From: CAKRJP01 sp963589425
GTDB taxonomy: Bacteria; Bacillota; Clostridia; Lachnospirales; Lachnospiraceae
DNA length: 64,000 bases
Reading direction: 5' to 3'
Assembly (NCBI GenBank): GCA_963589425.1
Contig: CAVAKZ010000008.1
Span: forward strand, 1-64,000
Positions within the stretch are counted from its first letter, which is position 1, and every line of letters starts with the position of its first letter. Under the pieces are notes generated by a model. The model was not told where the DNA came from, did not search any database, and saw only the letters and a list, made by a program, of their open reading frames with translations. The position numbers were made by a program, and so were the translations under genes. Below, piece after piece: positions 23,656 through 32,155 of this stretch.

Positions 23656-24402
23656 CTATTCTGCAATAATAATGTTGTTCAGGTCTTCGAATTCCTTGGG
23701 GCAATCTTCGGTAATGATATTGGCAGACTCTACTCTTCCAAAAGAAACCGGGGAAATTTTACCAAATTTACTGCTGTCTGCCAGCACATATACGTCCTTA
23801 GAAGAAAGCATAGCCCTCTTCTTGATCATTGCTTCCCGCATTTCAGGTGTAGTAAAACCATTCTTTCTTGTTAGCCCGTTGGTACCGAAAAATCCCTTTG
23901 TGAAATTGTATTTCTCAATATTTGCAATAGCCTCTTCTCCCACAATGGCTTCTGTAATAGATTTAAATTCTCCGCCCACCAGAAGAGTTTTAAAGCCTCT
24001 CTGGGAAAGCTGCCTTGCATTGTTGATGGAATTTGTTACAAAGATCGCATGCTGACATTGAATGAAATCAATCATTAATTCCGTTGTGGTTCCCGCATCT
24101 ATATAGACAAAATCATCATCAGTAATGAGATCTGCTGCATAGGCTGCAATCTTTCTTTTTTCATCTGTGTGTTCAGCTCGTTTGTGTTCAAGATCTCCTT
24201 CGGTTGTGACGTAGCTTTGCTTCTTCTTGGCCATGGCCCCGCCATGAACCTTGATTAAAAGCCCGGCCTTATCCATGGCAGTTAAATCTCGACGAATGGT
24301 GGATTCTGATGCATCTAAGGCTTCCATCAGTTCTGTTCCTTCAACGGATCCTTTGCTTTCAAGCATTTCTAAAATAATTGCCTGTCTTTCTTCTGAAAGC
24401 AT
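23656..24402 (-). CDS. fruR: DeoR-family regulator of the fructose operon
   Basis: This 248-aa protein has a DeoR winged helix (residues about 5-55, SESTIRRDL in the recognition helix) and a sugar-phosphate-binding domain (DAGTTTELM, TNSINNARQL). As the first gene of fruR-fruK-fruA it should repress the operon and be released by fructose-1-phosphate. The promoter region upstream carries direct repeats of TTCAA/GTCAA type that are likely its operators. AGGAGG precedes the ATG by seven bases. Confidence 0.9.
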   Translation of the reverse strand: MLSEERQAIILEMLESKGSVEGTELMEALDASESTIRRDLTAMDKAGLLIKVHGGAMAKKKQSYVTTEGDLEHKRAEHTDEKRKIAAYAADLITDDDFVYIDAGTTTELMIDFIQCQHAIFVTNSINNARQLSQRGFKTLLVGGEFKSITEAIVGEEAIANIEKYNFTKGFFGTNGLTRKNGFTTPEMREAMIKKRAMLSSKDVYVLADSSKFGKISPVSFGRVESANIITEDCPKEFEDLNNIIIAE

Positions 24403-24432
24403 AGTTCCCTCCTGATCTGATTTATAAGTATT

Positions 24433-24450
24433 CGTTCAAAACCGTTCAAG
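24433..24450 (-). promoter_or_regulatory. Likely FruR operator, downstream copy
   Basis: CGTTCAAAACCGTTCAAG contains two GTTCAA hexamers 11 bases apart. It lies downstream of the -10 box of the fru promoter, where binding would block transcription. Its pattern matches the copy at 24508-24524. Confidence 0.55.
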
Positions 24451-24470
24451 TCCGGTCATTTACTGTCTAG

Positions 24471-24499
24471 ATTATACGACAGAAAATAATCATATTCAA
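24471..24499 (-). promoter_or_regulatory. Sigma-A promoter of the fru operon
   Basis: On the minus strand TTGAAT (24494-24499) is separated by 17 bases from a perfect TATAAT (24471-24476). The repeat TTCAATCATTTTCGGTCA overlaps the -35 box. Confidence 0.65.
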
Positions 24500-24507
24500 T
24501 CATTTTC

Positions 24508-24524
24508 GGTCAAAAACATTCAAC
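24508..24524 (-). promoter_or_regulatory. Likely FruR operator, upstream copy
   Basis: GGTCAAAAACATTCAAC resembles the downstream operator (GTTCAAAACCGTTCAA) with the same half-site spacing. It lies upstream of the -35 box. Together with the downstream copy it could support looping repression. Confidence 0.5.
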
Positions 24525-24585
24525 AAAAATAAAAGATAAATTTTGTTGAAAATGTATAGGAAATCGATTTTATAAGCCGGATGTG

Positions 24586-24594
24586 TGGTAGAAT
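24586..24594 (+). promoter_or_regulatory. Probable extended -10 promoter of the deacylase gene
   Basis: TGGTAGAAT contains an extended -10 (TG-N-TAGAAT) about 50 bases before the ATG at 24645. No good -35 box is seen, which suits an extended -10 promoter. Confidence 0.45.
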
Positions 24595-24644
24595 AGAGGC
24601 AATTTAGATGCATTAAAGATTTGAGAATAATAGGAGGATGGCCC

Positions 24645-25127
24645 ATGAACAAAGAAGAGACCTATCAATATTTAAGAGACCAAAAGATTTCTTACGAAAT
24701 AACAGAGCATCCAGCAGTATTTAACATGGAAGAGTTAGACGCAGTGGAACTTCCTTATCCGGAATGGGATGCTAAGAATTTATTTGTAAGGGATGATAAG
24801 AAGAAAAATTATTATTTAATCACGGTAAAGGGAGATAAGAGGGTGAATTTAAAAGAATTCCGTAAGCAGCAGGGATTACGGCCCCTTTCTTTTGCATCTG
24901 CAGGAGATCTGCTTGAGATTATGGCCTTGCAGCCAGGATCTGTTTCTCCCTTAGGCTTGTTAAATGATGAAAAAAGCCGGGTGCGGTTCTTCCTGGATTC
25001 GGAATTTGATGGGAATAAAATCGGAATTCATCCAAATGACAACACAGCTACTGTATGGCTGCAGGCAAAGGATTTGATGGAGCTTATTGAGAAGCATGGG
25101 AATGAAGCTGAGTTTGTAGATGTTTAA
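24645..25127 (+). CDS. YbaK/ProX-type aminoacyl-tRNA deacylase
   Basis: This 160-aa protein matches the ProX/PrdX subgroup of the YbaK family: ITEHPAVF near residue 20, LFVRDDKKKNYYL, the catalytic-lysine segment TVKGDKRVNLK, SPLGLLND and IGIHPNDNTATV. These enzymes hydrolyse mischarged Ala-tRNAPro. TAGGAGG precedes ATG 24645; an ORF extension upstream to 24621 would cover it. Its stop overlaps the start of the next gene by eight bases. Confidence 0.9.
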   Translation: MNKEETYQYLRDQKISYEITEHPAVFNMEELDAVELPYPEWDAKNLFVRDDKKKNYYLITVKGDKRVNLKEFRKQQGLRPLSFASAGDLLEIMALQPGSVSPLGLLNDEKSRVRFFLDSEFDGNKIGIHPNDNTATVWLQAKDLMELIEKHGNEAEFVDV

Positions 25128-25854
25128 AGCAGACGAAAAGATTAGCGATATGAATCAGAAAAAAGTACAGGTAAAGAAAACCCTTGGTCAGCAGACTGAA
25201 GACCGATTAATGAAATATATTTTGGACCGGCAGATGATGATCGGGTCTAAGATCCCCAATGAATTTGAACTTTCGGAAATGTTCGGAGTTGGAAGAAGTA
25301 CGGTCCGTGAAGCGGTAAAGGGGCTGGTAAGCAGGGGAGTCCTGGAGGTGCGAAGAGGGGATGGTACTTATGTGATCAGTACCGTCTATATGGAAAATGA
25401 CGTGTTGGGATTTGGACAGATCACGGACCGCTATCAATTGGCCCTTGATCTTTTTGATGTGCGCCTCATGATCGAGCCGGAGATTGTCAGCTGGGCTTGC
25501 AGGAAGGCTAATAAGGAAGAGATCGCTCATCTGAAAGGCTTGTGCGATGAAGTGGAGATGCTTTATAAGCAAGGGCACAATCATATTTATAAGGATATTG
25601 AATTCCACAGCTATTTGGCCAAGCTTAGTGGTAATATGGTGGTGGAACGTCTCCTGCCGGTAATTAACACTTCTGTTGTGACCTTTGCCAATATCACCTA
25701 CAGAAGCTTGATGCAGGAAACCTTAGAAACCCACAGGGCTATTGTGACAGCTATGGAGCGTAAGGATCCGGTGGGGGCAAGGTGTGCTATGAGTATGCAT
25801 CTGACCTATAACCGACAGCTGATCATGGAGCTTTTGGAAAAACGGGGGAATTGA
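25120..25854 (+). CDS. GntR/FCD regulator of the gluconate-type operon
   Basis: This 244-aa protein (or 234 aa from ATG 25150) has a GntR winged helix (KIPNEFELSEMFGVGRSTVREAV-type motif, wing RRGDGTYV) and a C-terminal FCD domain with the FDVRLMIEPE and EFHSYLAKLSGN metal/ligand motifs. It overlaps the deacylase gene by eight bases but functionally faces the gntP-edd operon 250 bases downstream. Two near-identical palindromes lie directly after its stop codon and before gntP. The likely effector is gluconate, or KDG or KDPG. Confidence 0.88.
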   Translation: MFKADEKISDMNQKKVQVKKTLGQQTEDRLMKYILDRQMMIGSKIPNEFELSEMFGVGRSTVREAVKGLVSRGVLEVRRGDGTYVISTVYMENDVLGFGQITDRYQLALDLFDVRLMIEPEIVSWACRKANKEEIAHLKGLCDEVEMLYKQGHNHIYKDIEFHSYLAKLSGNMVVERLLPVINTSVVTFANITYRSLMQETLETHRAIVTAMERKDPVGARCAMSMHLTYNRQLIMELLEKRGN

Positions 25855-25856
25855 TG

Positions 25857-25873
25857 AATACGTCTGATGTATT
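25857..25873 (+). promoter_or_regulatory. Operator-like palindrome, copy 1
   Basis: AATACGTCTGATGTATT is a 17-base inverted repeat starting two bases after the regulator's stop. Its arms AATAC and GTATT resemble the AT-rich GT/AC-centred sites of FCD-type GntR regulators. A near-copy lies 127 bases downstream. Confidence 0.6.
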
Positions 25874-25918
25874 TGGCGCGTGAATAACGTTTTAAAAAAG
25901 AATATGGTAAAAATAGAC

Positions 25919-25967
25919 AAAAAACAGGCCGTGGATAAGGTTATATCCCCACCTGTTTTTTGTTTTT
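25919..25967 (+). terminator. Intrinsic terminator after the GntR gene
   Basis: AAAAAACAGG (25919-25928) pairs with CCTGTTTTTT (25952-25961), with inner GTGG/CCAC pairs, followed by GTTTTTT. It separates the regulator from the gntP operon and lies between the two operator-like palindromes. Confidence 0.85.
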
Positions 25968-25983
25968 TGCGGAAAAATAAATA

Positions 25984-26000
25984 TATACGTCACATGTATT
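25984..26000 (+). promoter_or_regulatory. Operator-like palindrome, copy 2
   Basis: TATACGTCACATGTATT shares 14 of 17 bases with copy 1, and ATAC and GTAT are the symmetric arms. It is about 110 bases upstream of gntP, where a promoter is expected. Confidence 0.6.
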
Positions 26001-26108
26001 GCAGCTGAAAAAATCCATTGTTATAGTGATGCCATGATCAAGCAAGGCGCCTAAGAATATCATTAGTATTTACAAAAAAATAAGAAAAGTTCATTAGGAG
26101 GAATCATT

Positions 26109-27476
26109 ATGAGTGACTTTGTTGCCTCTCCAGAAAGGTTGATTATAGGAGCTCTTCTGGGATTTGCGGTATTGTTGTTTTTGATTATTAAGGTAAAGGT
26201 ACAGCCCTTTATTGCCATTATGTCATCAGCCCTGATTATCGGTTTGGTGGCAGGAATGCCCTTTGATATGATCACAGATACCCTAGCAGAGGGTGTGGGA
26301 ACCACTTTGCAGACCATTGCCATTTTAATTGGCCTGGGTTCTATGTTTGGGGCTATTTTGCAGGTATCCGGTGGTGTTGAAGTAATAGCAGATACTCTGC
26401 TTAAGGTCTTTGGCGAGAAAAGAGCACCCTGGGCTCTGGGAATTACCGGCTTAATTGTGGGTATGCCTGTATTTTTTGAATCCGGACTTTTGATCTTGAT
26501 TCCGGTAGCCTTCGGTATTGCAAGAAAAACGGGGAAATCCGTATTTTGCTATTCTATTCCGTTGCTGGCTGGTCTTGCAATCGGCCATGCCTTTGTACCA
26601 CCTACACCGGGACCGGTTCTGGTGGCAGAGATGTTAAATGTGGAACTTAGTTACGTAATTATTCTTGGAATTATTATCGGAATTCCAGCCATGATCTTAG
26701 CCGGACCTGTATTTGGTAGATTTGTGGGAAATAAATATCACTGTGACGTACCGGCGTCCTATTTGGAAAATGAGAAGGAGGCCCAGGAAAAAACCACAGG
26801 TAAAAAGCCTAATTTCTGGTTGATTGTATGTATTATCCTTCTTCCTTTGATTTTGATCATCCTAAATACATTATCCTCAGTGATTCCATTTATGAAGCCA
26901 GCCCAGTCTCTGTTGGAATTTTTGGGAACACCTATTATCGCACTTTTGCTTTCTACAATCTGCGCCATGTTGTTCTTGGGCTTGCCAGGTGGATTTGACA
27001 TTAAAGAGATTACAACAATTATGACCAATTCTTTGCATTCCTGCGGAAATATTATTCTTTTGATCGCAGGAGGTGGAATGCTTAGATTCGTTCTTCAAAA
27101 TTCTGGAATCGGAGAATTATTTGGAAACTTCGTTGGAGGTTTGCCTCTTCCTATGGTCTTGGTAGCCTTCCTGGTGGCGGCAGCAGTCAGAGTTTCTGTA
27201 GGGTCTGCTACGGTATCCATGACTATGGCAGCAGGAATTATAGCTTCCATGCCTATGGTTTCTGGCCTGTCACAGCTTCAGCTTGCAACCCTTACTATTG
27301 CCATAGCGGCAGGAGGAACTGCCTTTAGTCATGTAAATGATTCAGGCTTCTGGCTTCACAAATCCTTGTTTGAGGTAGATGAAAAGACCAATCTGAAGAC
27401 CTGGACTGTTATGGAAACCTTGGTAGGTGTAGTTGGAATTATTGGAGCTACCATTGTTTGGTTTGTTGTTTCATAA
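26109..27476 (+). CDS. GntP-family gluconate/sugar-acid permease
   Basis: This 455-aa protein with about 12-14 membrane segments fits the GntP family (GMPVFFESGLLILIPV, FVPPTPGPV, SVGSATVSMTMAAG, HVNDSGFW). These permeases are proton symporters for gluconate or related sugar acids. The ribosome site TAGGAGG precedes the start. It is the first gene of permease-dehydratase-kinase-aldolase. No gluconokinase is present, so the imported acid appears to be dehydrated first. Confidence 0.92.
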   Translation: MSDFVASPERLIIGALLGFAVLLFLIIKVKVQPFIAIMSSALIIGLVAGMPFDMITDTLAEGVGTTLQTIAILIGLGSMFGAILQVSGGVEVIADTLLKVFGEKRAPWALGITGLIVGMPVFFESGLLILIPVAFGIARKTGKSVFCYSIPLLAGLAIGHAFVPPTPGPVLVAEMLNVELSYVIILGIIIGIPAMILAGPVFGRFVGNKYHCDVPASYLENEKEAQEKTTGKKPNFWLIVCIILLPLILIILNTLSSVIPFMKPAQSLLEFLGTPIIALLLSTICAMLFLGLPGGFDIKEITTIMTNSLHSCGNIILLIAGGGMLRFVLQNSGIGELFGNFVGGLPLPMVLVAFLVAAAVRVSVGSATVSMTMAAGIIASMPMVSGLSQLQLATLTIAIAAGGTAFSHVNDSGFWLHKSLFEVDEKTNLKTWTVMETLVGVVGIIGATIVWFVVS

Positions 27477-27563
27477 ATGAAAAATTTCATAGACATGAAG
27501 AAATTTGAAACTGTGATCTTATAAAACAGTAACTTAGATTTTGATATCAGGAGGATATAAATC

Positions 27564-29309
27564 ATGAATTTAAAAAGTCAGGAAATGCGTAAGTTGGCGC
27601 CGGAATTAGATCCCTTAAGAATCGGAACGGGATGGAAGAAAGAAGACCTTGGAAAAGTCCAGGTTATGATTGAAAGTACTTATGGTGACAGCCATCCGGG
27701 AAGCGGACATTTAAATATATTGGTAGAAGAAGTGAGAAAAGGTGTGGAGGAAGCAGGCGGTTTTGGTGCCAGATATTTTTGCACAGACATTTGCGATGGA
27801 GAGAGTCAGGGAACTGACGGAATCAATTATAGTCTGGCAAGCCGTGAGATGATTGCAAATATGATCGAAATCCATGCTAACGCCACTCCTTTTGATGCAG
27901 GTGTTTATTTATCCAGCTGTGATAAGGGAATGCCGGGAAATTTAATGGGTCTTGCAAGAGTAAATATACCTGCTGTAGTTGTTCCCGGCGGAACCATGAA
28001 TGCGGGACCGGAAATGCTTACCTTAGAGCAGCTTGGCATGTATAGTGCAAAATTTGAAAGAGGAGAAATCGATGAGTCTAAGCTTGATTGGGCAAAATGT
28101 AATGCCTGCCCTAGCTGCGGGGCCTGCTCCTTTATTGGAACTGCATCTACTATGCAGATTATGGCAGAAGCTCTAGGCCTGGCTCTTCCGGGAAGCGCCC
28201 TGATGCCGGCTACCAGCCCGGACCTTCTTGCCTATGCCAGGGAAGCCGGAAGACAGGCTGTAAAGTTAGCCAAGACAGAGGGAATGTGTCCTAGTGATAT
28301 TGTGACAAGAGAGAGTTTTGAAAATGCCATTCTGGTTCATGCCGCAATCTCAGGAAGTACGAACTGTCTCCTACATATTCCTGCAATTGCCCATGAGTTT
28401 GGAATAGAAATTACAGGGGATAGCTTTGACAGACTTCACAGAAATGCTAGATATCTTCTTGATGTCCGGCCGGCAGGAAGATGGCCGGCAGAGTGCTTCT
28501 ATTACGCAGGTGGTGTTCCTGCCATTATGGAAGAAATCAGACAGCATCTCCACCTTGATGTAATGACGGTAACCGGAAAGACCCTGGGAGAAAATCTGGA
28601 TGATTTAAAGAAAAATGGATTCTATGAGAAATGTGACAAATGGCTTCAGGAATTTAATCAAAGATACGGAATTAAGATTTCTAAAGAAGATATTATCCGT
28701 CCTTATGACAAGGCCCTGGGTACCGACGGAAGCATTGCCGTTTTAAGAGGCAACCTGGCCCCGGAGGGTGCAGTTATTAAACATACCGCCTGTCCCAAGG
28801 AAATGTTTAAATCCGTTCTTCGGGCAAGACCTTTTGACAGTGAAGAAGAATGTCTGGATGCAGTTTTAAAACACAAGGTTCAAAAAGGTGATGCCGTATT
28901 TATCCGCTATGAAGGCCCTAAGGGAAGCGGTATGCCGGAAATGTTCTACACTTCAGAGGCTATTAGCAGTGATAAGGAATTGGGAAAGAGTATAGCCTTA
29001 ATCACAGATGGAAGATTTTCAGGGGCATCTACAGGACCGGTGATTGGCCATTGCAGTCCTGAGGCGGTAGATGGTGGTCCCATTGCCTTGGTTGAAGAGG
29101 GAGATTTAATCGAAATCGATGTGATGGAGAGAAAGTTAAATATTGTCGGCATTGCCGGTGAAAGAAAATCTCCGGAAGAAATCGATGAAGTGTTAAAGAG
29201 ACGTCGTGAAAACTGGAAAGCAAGAGAGCCTAAGTACAAAAAAGGCGTCTTGAGATTGTTTAGCCAACATGCGGCAAGCCCAATGAAGGGGGCTTATCTG
29301 GAATTTTAG
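27564..29309 (+). CDS. IlvD/Edd-family sugar-acid dehydratase
   Basis: This 581-aa protein belongs to the IlvD/Edd dehydratases. FeS-ligand candidates are Cys77 (CDGESQGT), Cys119 (SSCDKGMPG) and Cys188 (CGACSFIGTAST). The first usual IlvD ligand (PCNxHL) is PGSGHL, while the CDG motif matches YjhG/YagF-type sugar-acid dehydratases. SGSTNCLLHIPA and DGRFSGASTGP are conserved family segments. With gntP, a KDG kinase and a KDPG aldolase it most likely converts gluconate, or a similar aldonate, to 2-keto-3-deoxygluconate. The exact substrate is inferred. AGGAGG precedes the ATG. Confidence 0.88.
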   Translation: MNLKSQEMRKLAPELDPLRIGTGWKKEDLGKVQVMIESTYGDSHPGSGHLNILVEEVRKGVEEAGGFGARYFCTDICDGESQGTDGINYSLASREMIANMIEIHANATPFDAGVYLSSCDKGMPGNLMGLARVNIPAVVVPGGTMNAGPEMLTLEQLGMYSAKFERGEIDESKLDWAKCNACPSCGACSFIGTASTMQIMAEALGLALPGSALMPATSPDLLAYAREAGRQAVKLAKTEGMCPSDIVTRESFENAILVHAAISGSTNCLLHIPAIAHEFGIEITGDSFDRLHRNARYLLDVRPAGRWPAECFYYAGGVPAIMEEIRQHLHLDVMTVTGKTLGENLDDLKKNGFYEKCDKWLQEFNQRYGIKISKEDIIRPYDKALGTDGSIAVLRGNLAPEGAVIKHTACPKEMFKSVLRARPFDSEEECLDAVLKHKVQKGDAVFIRYEGPKGSGMPEMFYTSEAISSDKELGKSIALITDGRFSGASTGPVIGHCSPEAVDGGPIALVEEGDLIEIDVMERKLNIVGIAGERKSPEEIDEVLKRRRENWKAREPKYKKGVLRLFSQHAASPMKGAYLEF

Positions 29310-29327
29310 CCGGAAAAGGAAGAAATT

Positions 29328-30398
29328 ATGAATCAGATAGCAAGGAAAGAAGAAAAATTTATAACTCTGGGGGAGATCATGCTTCGGCTGACTCCTCCGG
29401 ACTGTGAGAAGATACGGACAGCAGATTGTTTTGAGGCAAGATACGGAGGAAGCGAAGCCAATGTGGCCTTATCTTTAGCCAATCTGGGAATAGATAGTGC
29501 CTACTTTACTGTTGTTCCGGATAATAGTTTGGGAAAAAGTGCAGTGCGGATGCTTCGGAGCAATGATGTGGATTGTACATCGGTTATTTTTACTGCTCCG
29601 GAAGAAACTCCCAGTCACAGACTGGGAACCTATTATCTGGAAACAGGTTATGGAATCCGCCCCAGTAAGGTGATCTACGATAGAAAACATAGTGCCTTTG
29701 ATGAATATGATTTTGGCCAGATGGATTTAGACAAGCTGCTTGAGGGATACACATGGCTGCACTTAAGTGGGATTACTCCGGCCCTTGGAAGCAGTCAAAG
29801 AAGGATGATCCTAAATTGTCTGAAAATGGCAAAGAAAAAAGGAATGACGGTAAGCTTTGACGGAAATTTTCGTGCTAGTTTATGGACCTGGGAGGAAGCT
29901 AGAGATTTCTGCACGGCCTGTCTTCCTTATGTAGATGTACTTATGGGAATTGAGCCCTATCATTTGTGGAAGGATGATAATAAACATGAGGCAGGAGATG
30001 TAAAGGATGACATTCCTTTTCAACCTGACAAAGACCAGGAGGCAAGGGTCTTTGAAGCATTTGTAAAAAAATATCCCAACATAAAATGCATTGCCAGACA
30101 TGTCCGTTATTCCCACAGCTGCAGCGAAAATAGCTTAAAGGCCTACCTTTGGTATGGGGGAGAGACTTATGAGAGCAGAAAGTTAAGCTTCCATATTTTA
30201 GACCGGGTAGGTGGCGGTGACGCCTTTGTCAGTGGAATTATTTATGGTTTGATGCAGGATTATAAGCCGGAAGACATTGTGAATTTCGGAGTTGCCAGCA
30301 GCGCCATTAAGCATACCCTTCACGGCGATGGAAATATTACCGATGATGTTTCGCTGATTCGTCATGTGATGGAGATGGATTTTGACATCAAAAGATAA
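29328..30398 (+). CDS. kdgK: 2-keto-3-deoxygluconate kinase (PfkB family)
   Basis: This 356-aa PfkB-family protein has GGSEANVALSLANLG near the N-terminus and the catalytic-base motif DRVGGGDAFVSGI near residue 290. Sequence features (GEIMLRLTPP, GTYYLETG) match KdgK. It phosphorylates KDG to KDPG. It is 18 bases after the dehydratase and about 60 before the aldolase. It is somewhat longer than the usual 310-340 aa, with an inserted acidic stretch (KDDNKHEAGDVKDDIPF). Confidence 0.88.
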   Translation: MNQIARKEEKFITLGEIMLRLTPPDCEKIRTADCFEARYGGSEANVALSLANLGIDSAYFTVVPDNSLGKSAVRMLRSNDVDCTSVIFTAPEETPSHRLGTYYLETGYGIRPSKVIYDRKHSAFDEYDFGQMDLDKLLEGYTWLHLSGITPALGSSQRRMILNCLKMAKKKGMTVSFDGNFRASLWTWEEARDFCTACLPYVDVLMGIEPYHLWKDDNKHEAGDVKDDIPFQPDKDQEARVFEAFVKKYPNIKCIARHVRYSHSCSENSLKAYLWYGGETYESRKLSFHILDRVGGGDAFVSGIIYGLMQDYKPEDIVNFGVASSAIKHTLHGDGNITDDVSLIRHVMEMDFDIKR

Positions 30399-30457
30399 AG
30401 ATTAAGAAAAAATCGAGATAAAATTTGAGATAAAAATTAAGATAAAGAGGAAGAATC

Positions 30458-31099
30458 ATGAAGACCATAGAAGAACAATTTAAAGATTTGGGAGTCGTGC
30501 CGGTTGTAGTCTTAGATAAGAAAGAGGATGCCCTTCCCTTGGCAAAAGCCTTGGTTTCTGGTGGGCTTCCCTGCGCAGAAGTAACCTTCCGAACAGAAGC
30601 TGCCGCAGAATCTATCGGGCTTATGGCTAAAGAATATCCGCAAATGCTGGTAGGAGCCGGAACAGTATTGACTACTGAGCAAGTAGACCTTGCAGTAAAA
30701 TCCGGTGCAAAGTTTATTGTAAGTCCCGGCTTTGATCCGGAAATCGTAGATTATTGTTTGGAGAAAAATATTCCTATTTTCCCGGGATGTCTTACCCCTT
30801 CCGAGGTGGCCCAGGCTGTAAAGCGAGGCCTGAAAATTGTTAAATTTTTCCCGGCAGAGCAGGCTGGATCCATAGCTATGATAAAAGCACTGGCAGCTCC
30901 CTACAATAATCTTCGCTTTATGCCGACGGGAGGAATAAACCTGGAAAATTTAAAGAATTATTTATCCTGCAATAAAATCCTTTGCTGCGGAGGCAGTTGG
31001 ATGGTAAAAGGGGAGCTGATTGCTAAGGGCGAATTTGATAAAATTGAAAGCCTTGCAAAAGAAGCAAAAGAAAAAGCTGATGAAATTAGGGGCAAATAA
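30458..31099 (+). CDS. KDPG/KHG aldolase
   Basis: This 213-aa class I aldolase has Glu41 and Arg45 (CAEVTFRTEA), GAGTVLT and the Schiff-base Lys129 (IVKFFPAEQ). It cleaves 2-keto-3-deoxy-6-phosphogluconate to pyruvate and glyceraldehyde-3-P. As the last metabolic gene of the operon it completes the semi-phosphorylative Entner-Doudoroff route. GAGGAAG precedes the start. Confidence 0.93.
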   Translation: MKTIEEQFKDLGVVPVVVLDKKEDALPLAKALVSGGLPCAEVTFRTEAAAESIGLMAKEYPQMLVGAGTVLTTEQVDLAVKSGAKFIVSPGFDPEIVDYCLEKNIPIFPGCLTPSEVAQAVKRGLKIVKFFPAEQAGSIAMIKALAAPYNNLRFMPTGGINLENLKNYLSCNKILCCGGSWMVKGELIAKGEFDKIESLAKEAKEKADEIRGK

Positions 31100-31154
31100 G
31101 ATATAATATAAAATTGTTAATGTTGATTGATCCATTTTGGAGAAAGAGAGGATT

Positions 31155-32060
31155 ATGACACTTCAGCAATTAAAATATCTTGTCACTGTTGCAGAATGCA
31201 AAAATATAACAGCAGCAGCAGAAAAACTATATATTTCCCAGCCCAGCCTAAGCACAGCTATACACAGCCTGGAGGAGGAGATGGGGGTGAAAGCCTTTGT
31301 GCGGTCAAACAAGGGAATCTCTATTACCAAAGAGGGGGAGGAACTTTTGTCCTATGCCAGAAATCTTCTTGAGCAGGCAGAAATTATGAAGGACCGATTT
31401 TGCACAGACCTTAATAGGAAACCTAAATTTTCAGTTTCCTGTCAGCATTATTCCTTTGCAGTGAATGCCTTTGTGGAGCTGGTTAAAAAGTACGATGCCA
31501 AGGAATATAGTTTTACCCTAAGAGAAACCCAGACCGGGGAAATTATCGACGACGTAGCCAGGGGAAAAAGTGAGCTTGGAGTCTTGTATTTAAACAAGAG
31601 CAACCAAGAGGTTCTTGGGAAAATGTTTAAGAAAAATGATTTAATCTTCGAGGAAATATTTACAGCATCTCCCCATGTATTTATCAATAAAGACCACCCT
31701 CTGGCTGATAAGGAAATAGTGACCCTGCAGGATTTGAAAGCCTACCCTTATCTGGTCTACGAGCAGGGGGAGCGCAATTCCTTTTATTTCAGTGAGGAAT
31801 TTTTAAGTGTCCTGGATATGCCCAAGAATATTCAGGTGCGTGACCGGGCAACCCTATTTAACCTTGCCATAGGCCTTAACGGATTTACGGTAAGCTCCGG
31901 TGTGATTGATAAAGAAATCAATGGAGAAAATATCATTGCCAAGCCTTTGGATATGGATGCAGATATGCACATAGGCTTTATTAAGAAGAAAAATGTATTA
32001 CTGTCTCGATATGCTAATACCTATATAGAAGCCTTGAAGACCTATTCGTCCATAGTTTGA
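31155..32060 (+). CDS. LysR-family transcriptional regulator
   Basis: This 301-aa protein has a LysR helix-turn-helix in residues 1-60 (NITAAAEKLYISQPSLSTAIHSLEEE) and a periplasmic-binding-like effector domain. The start at 31155 follows GAGAGG; an upstream ATG at 31137 lacks a good site. It lies 55 bases after the aldolase in the same direction and could regulate this operon or the next gene, a MetE-like enzyme, like MetR/CysB-type regulators. Its last codons are inside a perfect terminator stem. Confidence 0.85.
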   Translation: MTLQQLKYLVTVAECKNITAAAEKLYISQPSLSTAIHSLEEEMGVKAFVRSNKGISITKEGEELLSYARNLLEQAEIMKDRFCTDLNRKPKFSVSCQHYSFAVNAFVELVKKYDAKEYSFTLRETQTGEIIDDVARGKSELGVLYLNKSNQEVLGKMFKKNDLIFEEIFTASPHVFINKDHPLADKEIVTLQDLKAYPYLVYEQGERNSFYFSEEFLSVLDMPKNIQVRDRATLFNLAIGLNGFTVSSGVIDKEINGENIIAKPLDMDADMHIGFIKKKNVLLSRYANTYIEALKTYSSIV

Positions 32061-32082
32061 AACTATGGACGAATAGGGTTTT
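32041..32082 (+). terminator. Perfect-palindrome terminator overlapping the LysR 3' end
   Basis: An 18-base arm (32041-32058) is exactly complementary to 32060-32077, with a single central base, followed by TTTTT. The stop codon TGA (32058-32060) is at the centre, so the last codons of LysR form the 5' arm. Confidence 0.88.
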
Positions 32083-32155
32083 TATGTATTTTTCAAGCAA
32101 ATAACTATGTACTATACTTTGCTTAACATAACAAAGAAAGCAAAGGAGATTTATC

